A DNA stretch of 64,000 bases from Alistipes sp. (GTDB lineage Bacteria > Bacteroidota > Bacteroidia > Bacteroidales > Rikenellaceae). The translations under genes and the position numbers were made by a program. The notes under the pieces were generated by a model. It was not told the DNA's origin and ran no database searches. It saw only the letters and a list, made by a program, of their open reading frames with translations. Position 1 is the first letter of the stretch, and the number at the start of each line of letters is the position of its first letter. The stretch covers positions 101,630 through 165,629 of the forward strand of contig JAFVRN010000038.1 of the NCBI GenBank assembly GCA_017504265.1, given 5' to 3'. This document shows, one piece after another, positions 63,561 to 64,000 of this stretch.

Positions 63561-64000
63561 CTACAATCTTGACTTTACATCAGTAACGATTTTTCCGTCG
63601 AACAGGCAAATCGTTCTGCTTGCATACGAGGCATCGTGCTGCGAGTGGGTAACCATAATGATGGTTGTGCCCTCCTGGTGGAGCTCTTTGAGCAGAGTCA
63701 TAACCTCCTGACCATTCTTTGAGTCGAGGTTACCCGTAGGCTCATCGGCAAGGATTAGTTTGGGGTTCGACACAAGGGCGCGGGCGATAGCCACACGCTG
63801 CTGCTGACCACCCGAGAGCTGCTGAGGGAAGTGACCGGCACGGTGCGAGATGTTCATACGGTCGAGCATCTTCTTTACTCGCTCCTTACGCTCCGAGGGC
63901 TTCACACCCATATAGATCAGCGGCAACTCGACATTCTCCGCCACCGACAACTCGTCGATAAGGTTGAACGACTGGAATACGAAGCCGATATTTCCGCGGC
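63561..64000 (-). CDS. ABC transporter ATPase (LolD/MacB type), N-terminus cut by window edge
   Basis: The frame stays open to the right edge (146 codons visible). Seen are the Q-loop region [20 protein letters not shown], the signature [20 protein letters not shown], Walker [14 protein letters not shown] and the switch [14 protein letters not shown]. Walker A must lie beyond 64000. The [15 protein letters not shown]...DEPTGNLD form is that of the LolD/MacB/FtsE group. It is the energy source for the two FtsX permeases downstream. Confidence 0.95.
   Translation of the reverse strand, partial: RGNIGFVFQSFNLIDELSVAENVELPLIYMGVKPSERKERVKKMLDRMNISHRAGHFPQQLSGGQQQRVAIARALVSNPKLILADEPTGNLDSKNGQEVMTLLKELHQEGTTIIMVTHSQHDASYASRTICLFDGKIVTDVKSRL

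Noticed and set aside
1-64000. Integrated mobile element, phage or defence island
   Set aside because: No transposase, integrase, restriction, toxin or phage structural gene is seen, and gene content is mostly core.

Overview
The window is chromosomal DNA of a Bacteroidota bacterium, most likely a Bacteroidales gut commensal. A Rikenellaceae/Alistipes-like lineage is my guess and is not proven. Three things point there: many promoters of the phylum-specific form TTTG-N19-21-TAnnTTTG; typical families (fused FeoA-FeoB with its Cys-rich partner, DUF4293, DUF4199, DUF4251, FISUMP lipoprotein, CvfB, BT_3928-like DoxX protein, OmpH-like lipoprotein); and a compact sufBCDS operon. There is no phage, transposase, CRISPR array or plasmid module. 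Most of it is ordinary core genome with dense operons.

Layout. 1-2.2 kb (-): an LptF/LptG-family permease cut by the window edge, behind an ABC-3 metal permease. 2.3-9.8 kb (+): mtaB, then an operon of a 4HB-HAMP membrane protein, TrkH, a SPOR-like protein and a FISUMP lipoprotein, then a DUF4251 protein. 9.8-15.8 kb (-): operon cvfB, methyltransferase, omega-amidase, TSUP permease, uvrA. 15.9-20.5 kb (-): a DUF819 permease and a YtrA-type operon (ABC ATPase, two permeases, GntR repressor, GIN-domain lipoprotein) with a palindromic operator at its promoter. 20.6-26.5 kb (+): uvrC, an ECF sigma factor with a 46-aa downstream ORF, tRNA-Leu(CAA), feoAB and a FeoB-associated small protein. 26.7-31.2 kb: cdaA and an OmpH-like lipoprotein (-), divergent from ruvA and two FKBP-like lipoproteins (+). 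31.2-36.5 kb (-): mltG, DUF4199, GT2, DUF4293, thioesterase, UbiA/MqnP and EamA genes. 36.5 kb (+): an unannotated small SRP RNA. 36.7-42.0 kb (-): a large TPR protein, a plugless outer-membrane barrel and a small membrane protein. 42.1 kb (+): OsmC. 42.7-48.0 kb (-): a tripartite RND efflux operon. 48.0-54.5 kb (-): sufB, repeat array, sufC, sufD, sufS, tmk, DoxX. 54.6-57.8 kb: MFS transporter, glyA and a small unknown. 57.9-64 kb (-): a small outer-membrane protein whose promoter spacer holds a run of ten G, two large FtsX/MacB permeases and their ATPase, cut by the window edge.

The most interesting signals lie between genes. They are the homopolymer inside the promoter spacer of the small OMP (predicted phase variation), a tandem array of about 119-bp imperfect inverted repeats inserted in the suf operon right after the sufB stop codon, the GntR operator, and the sigma factor/46-aa ORF unit with a hairpin touching its start codon. 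I found no clear new multi-gene defence or biosynthetic system. The TPR/plugless-barrel pair is the best candidate for an undescribed envelope machine.
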